Positions 62,631 to 64,000 of a DNA stretch of 64,000 nucleotides are shown piece after piece. Location: the NCBI RefSeq assembly GCF_000154825.1, contig NZ_DS560015.1, positions 397,052 through 461,051 on the forward strand, written 5' to 3'. Every line of letters starts with the position of its first letter. Within the stretch, counting starts at the first letter, position 1. The stretch is from Anaerofustis stercorihominis DSM 17244 (lineage in GTDB: Bacteria; Bacillota; Clostridia; Eubacteriales; Anaerofustaceae). Made by a program: the position numbers and the translations under genes. A model generated the notes under the pieces. It had not been told where the DNA came from, ran no database searches, and saw only the letters and a list, made by a program, of their open reading frames with translations.

Positions 62631-64000
62631 TTAGCTATTTTTTGATTTCTCAGCGTTTTCCAACATGTCTTTGGCATACATGAACGCATTATCACCGATA
62701 CTCTCTCCGCTTATGATCCTAACAAGCTCATTTACTTTTTCTTCTTCATTCAATCTTACAAATGAAGTATATGTTTTTTCACCTTTTATTTCTTTTTTAA
62801 TGAAATAATTCGTATCTCCCATTGCAGCTATCTGCGGAAGATGTGTGATTGCCATGATTTGATGATTTTTGGAAAGCTCCCACATTTGCTTTGCTACGAC
62901 AAGTGCGGTCTGTCCGCTTATCCCTGTGTCAATTTCATCAAATATTAGTGAATCGATATTATCACTCTCCGATAATATCCTCTTGAATGAAAGCATTATT
63001 CTCGATATTTCACCCCCCGATGCGATTTTACTGAGAGGTTTCAAGCTCTCACCTTTGTTTGTTGATATTAAAAATGTAATATCGTCAATGCCTTTTTTAT
63101 TAAAACTCTCATTTTCCGTCAAATCTTTGAACCGAGCCGTAAAGACAGTCCCTTTCATCGACAGAAGTTCAAGGTTTTTACTGATCTTTTCACAAAAGTC
63201 TTTTGCGATTTTCTTTCTTTTATCCCTTAAAATATAAGAATGATCGAGATAATTTTCTCTTTTTTCCTTTAATTCTTTTTCTAATACTGAAATCCTTTCA
63301 TCATAATTATTTATAAGCTCCAATTCTTCGCTTATATTTTCTTTATACTCCAAGATTTCCTCAATGGTAGAACCGTATTTCTTTTTTAAATTATTTATTT
63401 TATTTAGCTTGCTTTCTATGTCGTTGAGTTCGGATGGATTAAAAGTGATAGAGTCTCTGTAATCCCTTAAAAAGAATATGACTTCATCTATCAAAGTTTT
63501 TCCTTCAGACAGCATTTCTATGCTTTCTTTCACACTGTCATCGAACCTTTCGACTTCCGAAAACATCTTCTCGGCTTCGGCAAGATTTATGGAAACATTA
63601 TTTTCATTCTTGTAAAGAAGAGAATAAGCTCCGTCGATATAATTGTAGATATTCTGAGAATTCAACAAAAGCTTTTCTCTTTTTGAAAGGGCTTCGTCTT
63701 CTCCGATCTCTAATTCCACTTCATCGATTTCTTTAAACTGCCTTGTGAGCAAATCTAAATTATCCTCATTTTCTTTGGCTTTGCTTTTTATGGATTTAAA
63801 ATCTTTTTCCGCTTTTTTGTATTCAAAATAAGACCTTTCGACATTTTCAAGATCGTCGTTTATTAAGTTATTTCCGTAAGCGTCAAGAAAAGATAAATGA
63901 GTATGCTGATTTAAAAGCTTTTGATGTTCATGCTGACCGTGAATATCAATCAGATGAGTACCTATTTCCTTAAGGGTGGAAACATTTACAAGAGAGTTAT
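62631..64000 (-). CDS. recN: DNA repair protein RecN, 5' end cut by window
   Basis: The minus-strand frame is open from the window edge (64000) to 62631, giving about 456 C-terminal codons of the usual 560. LIDIHGQHEHQKLL near the edge is the RecN Q-loop region. A long coiled coil follows, then the ABC signature LSKIASGGEISRIMLSFK, Walker B LIFDEIDTGISGQTA and ITHLPQIAA. RecN is an SMC-like ATPase acting early at double-strand breaks. The ATG at 63752 is internal, not the start. Next to spoIVB-spo0A this is the conserved Firmicutes order. Confidence 0.95.
   Translation of the reverse strand, partial: NSLVNVSTLKEIGTHLIDIHGQHEHQKLLNQHTHLSFLDAYGNNLINDDLENVERSYFEYKKAEKDFKSIKSKAKENEDNLDLLTRQFKEIDEVELEIGEDEALSKREKLLLNSQNIYNYIDGAYSLLYKNENNVSINLAEAEKMFSEVERFDDSVKESIEMLSEGKTLIDEVIFFLRDYRDSITFNPSELNDIESKLNKINNLKKKYGSTIEEILEYKENISEELELINNYDERISVLEKELKEKRENYLDHSYILRDKRKKIAKDFCEKISKNLELLSMKGTVFTARFKDLTENESFNKKGIDDITFLISTNKGESLKPLSKIASGGEISRIMLSFKRILSESDNIDSLIFDEIDTGISGQTALVVAKQMWELSKNHQIMAITHLPQIAAMGDTNYFIKKEIKGEKTYTSFVRLNEEEKVNELVRIISGESIGDNAFMYAKDMLENAEKSKNS

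Noticed and set aside
1-64000. CRISPR arrays, prophage, insertion sequences, rRNA genes
   Set aside because: No regularly spaced repeats, transposase or phage structural ORFs, or rRNA-like sequence were seen; one tRNA only.

Overview
The window is a stretch of AT-rich, low-GC Firmicutes chromosome. It most likely comes from an anaerobic, endospore-forming member of the Clostridia; the genus cannot be fixed from sequence alone. The reasons are the codon use and AGGAGG-type ribosome sites, and the core sporulation genes in their classic order: recN-spoIVB-spo0A, spoIIAA-spoIIAB-sigF-spoVAC-spoVAD-spoVAE, spoIIGA-sigE, and an alpha/beta-type small acid-soluble spore protein. Further reasons are a cmk-plsC-(ispH-rpsA fusion) operon, a MurE with the DNPR signature that suggests diaminopimelate peptidoglycan, and stand-alone PduL and hexulose-phosphate synthase. 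Almost everything is chromosomal housekeeping; no prophage, insertion sequence or CRISPR array was seen.

Layout. 0-10 kb: PHP phosphoesterase (cut by the window edge), a divergent DeoC, a TPR lipoprotein, TrmL, a Na/Pi cotransporter with PhoU-like tail, thioredoxin reductase, a frameshifted BMP-type lipoprotein, IlvE, a U32 protein and PduL. At 9.97-10.14 kb lies an unusual block of four to five perfect stem-loops. 10-17 kb: DnaE (minus), then Lgt, class II aldolase, an unrecognised gene pair and tRNA-Trp (minus). 17.7-22.4 kb: an HD-GYP response regulator and a five-PAS hybrid histidine kinase. 22.5-31 kb: BirA, a shortened SpoIIGA, pro-SigE, MurE, a YiiX-like hydrolase, SerC/SerA, a BaiN-like flavoprotein and a hydrolase. 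32-36.6 kb: Cmk, frameshifted PlsC, IspH-S1 and hexulose-phosphate synthase.

36.6-44 kb is the most unusual part. A strong promoter in the tail of the hexulose-phosphate synthase gene is followed at once by a 34-bp near-palindrome. Next come a tyrosine recombinase that has lost most catalytic residues, about 620 bases of very AT-rich sequence without a convincing gene, and a cell-surface protein gene broken by an in-frame amber codon. Tex follows, and then a second copy of the palindrome (32 bp). A second, intact Xer-type recombinase lies about 1.3 kb further on, beyond AzlCD. The palindromes could be dif-like Xer sites or operators; sequence alone does not decide.

44-64 kb: an SOS module (yneA-like gene divergent from lexA, three SOS boxes), a second Na/Pi cotransporter, a hydrolase, the spoVA and spoIIA operons, a spore protein, a MerR/coiled-coil protein and ThiI with its cysteine desulfurase. 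Then come an ornithine/alanine racemase-like enzyme, a DUF711/ACT pair, a metallo-hydrolase, a GNAT enzyme, GntR-DeoC, Spo0A, SpoIVB and the start-truncated RecN. A sequence matching a forespore sigma-F promoter stands before spoIVB, and the same ten-base -10 box recurs before spoVAC.
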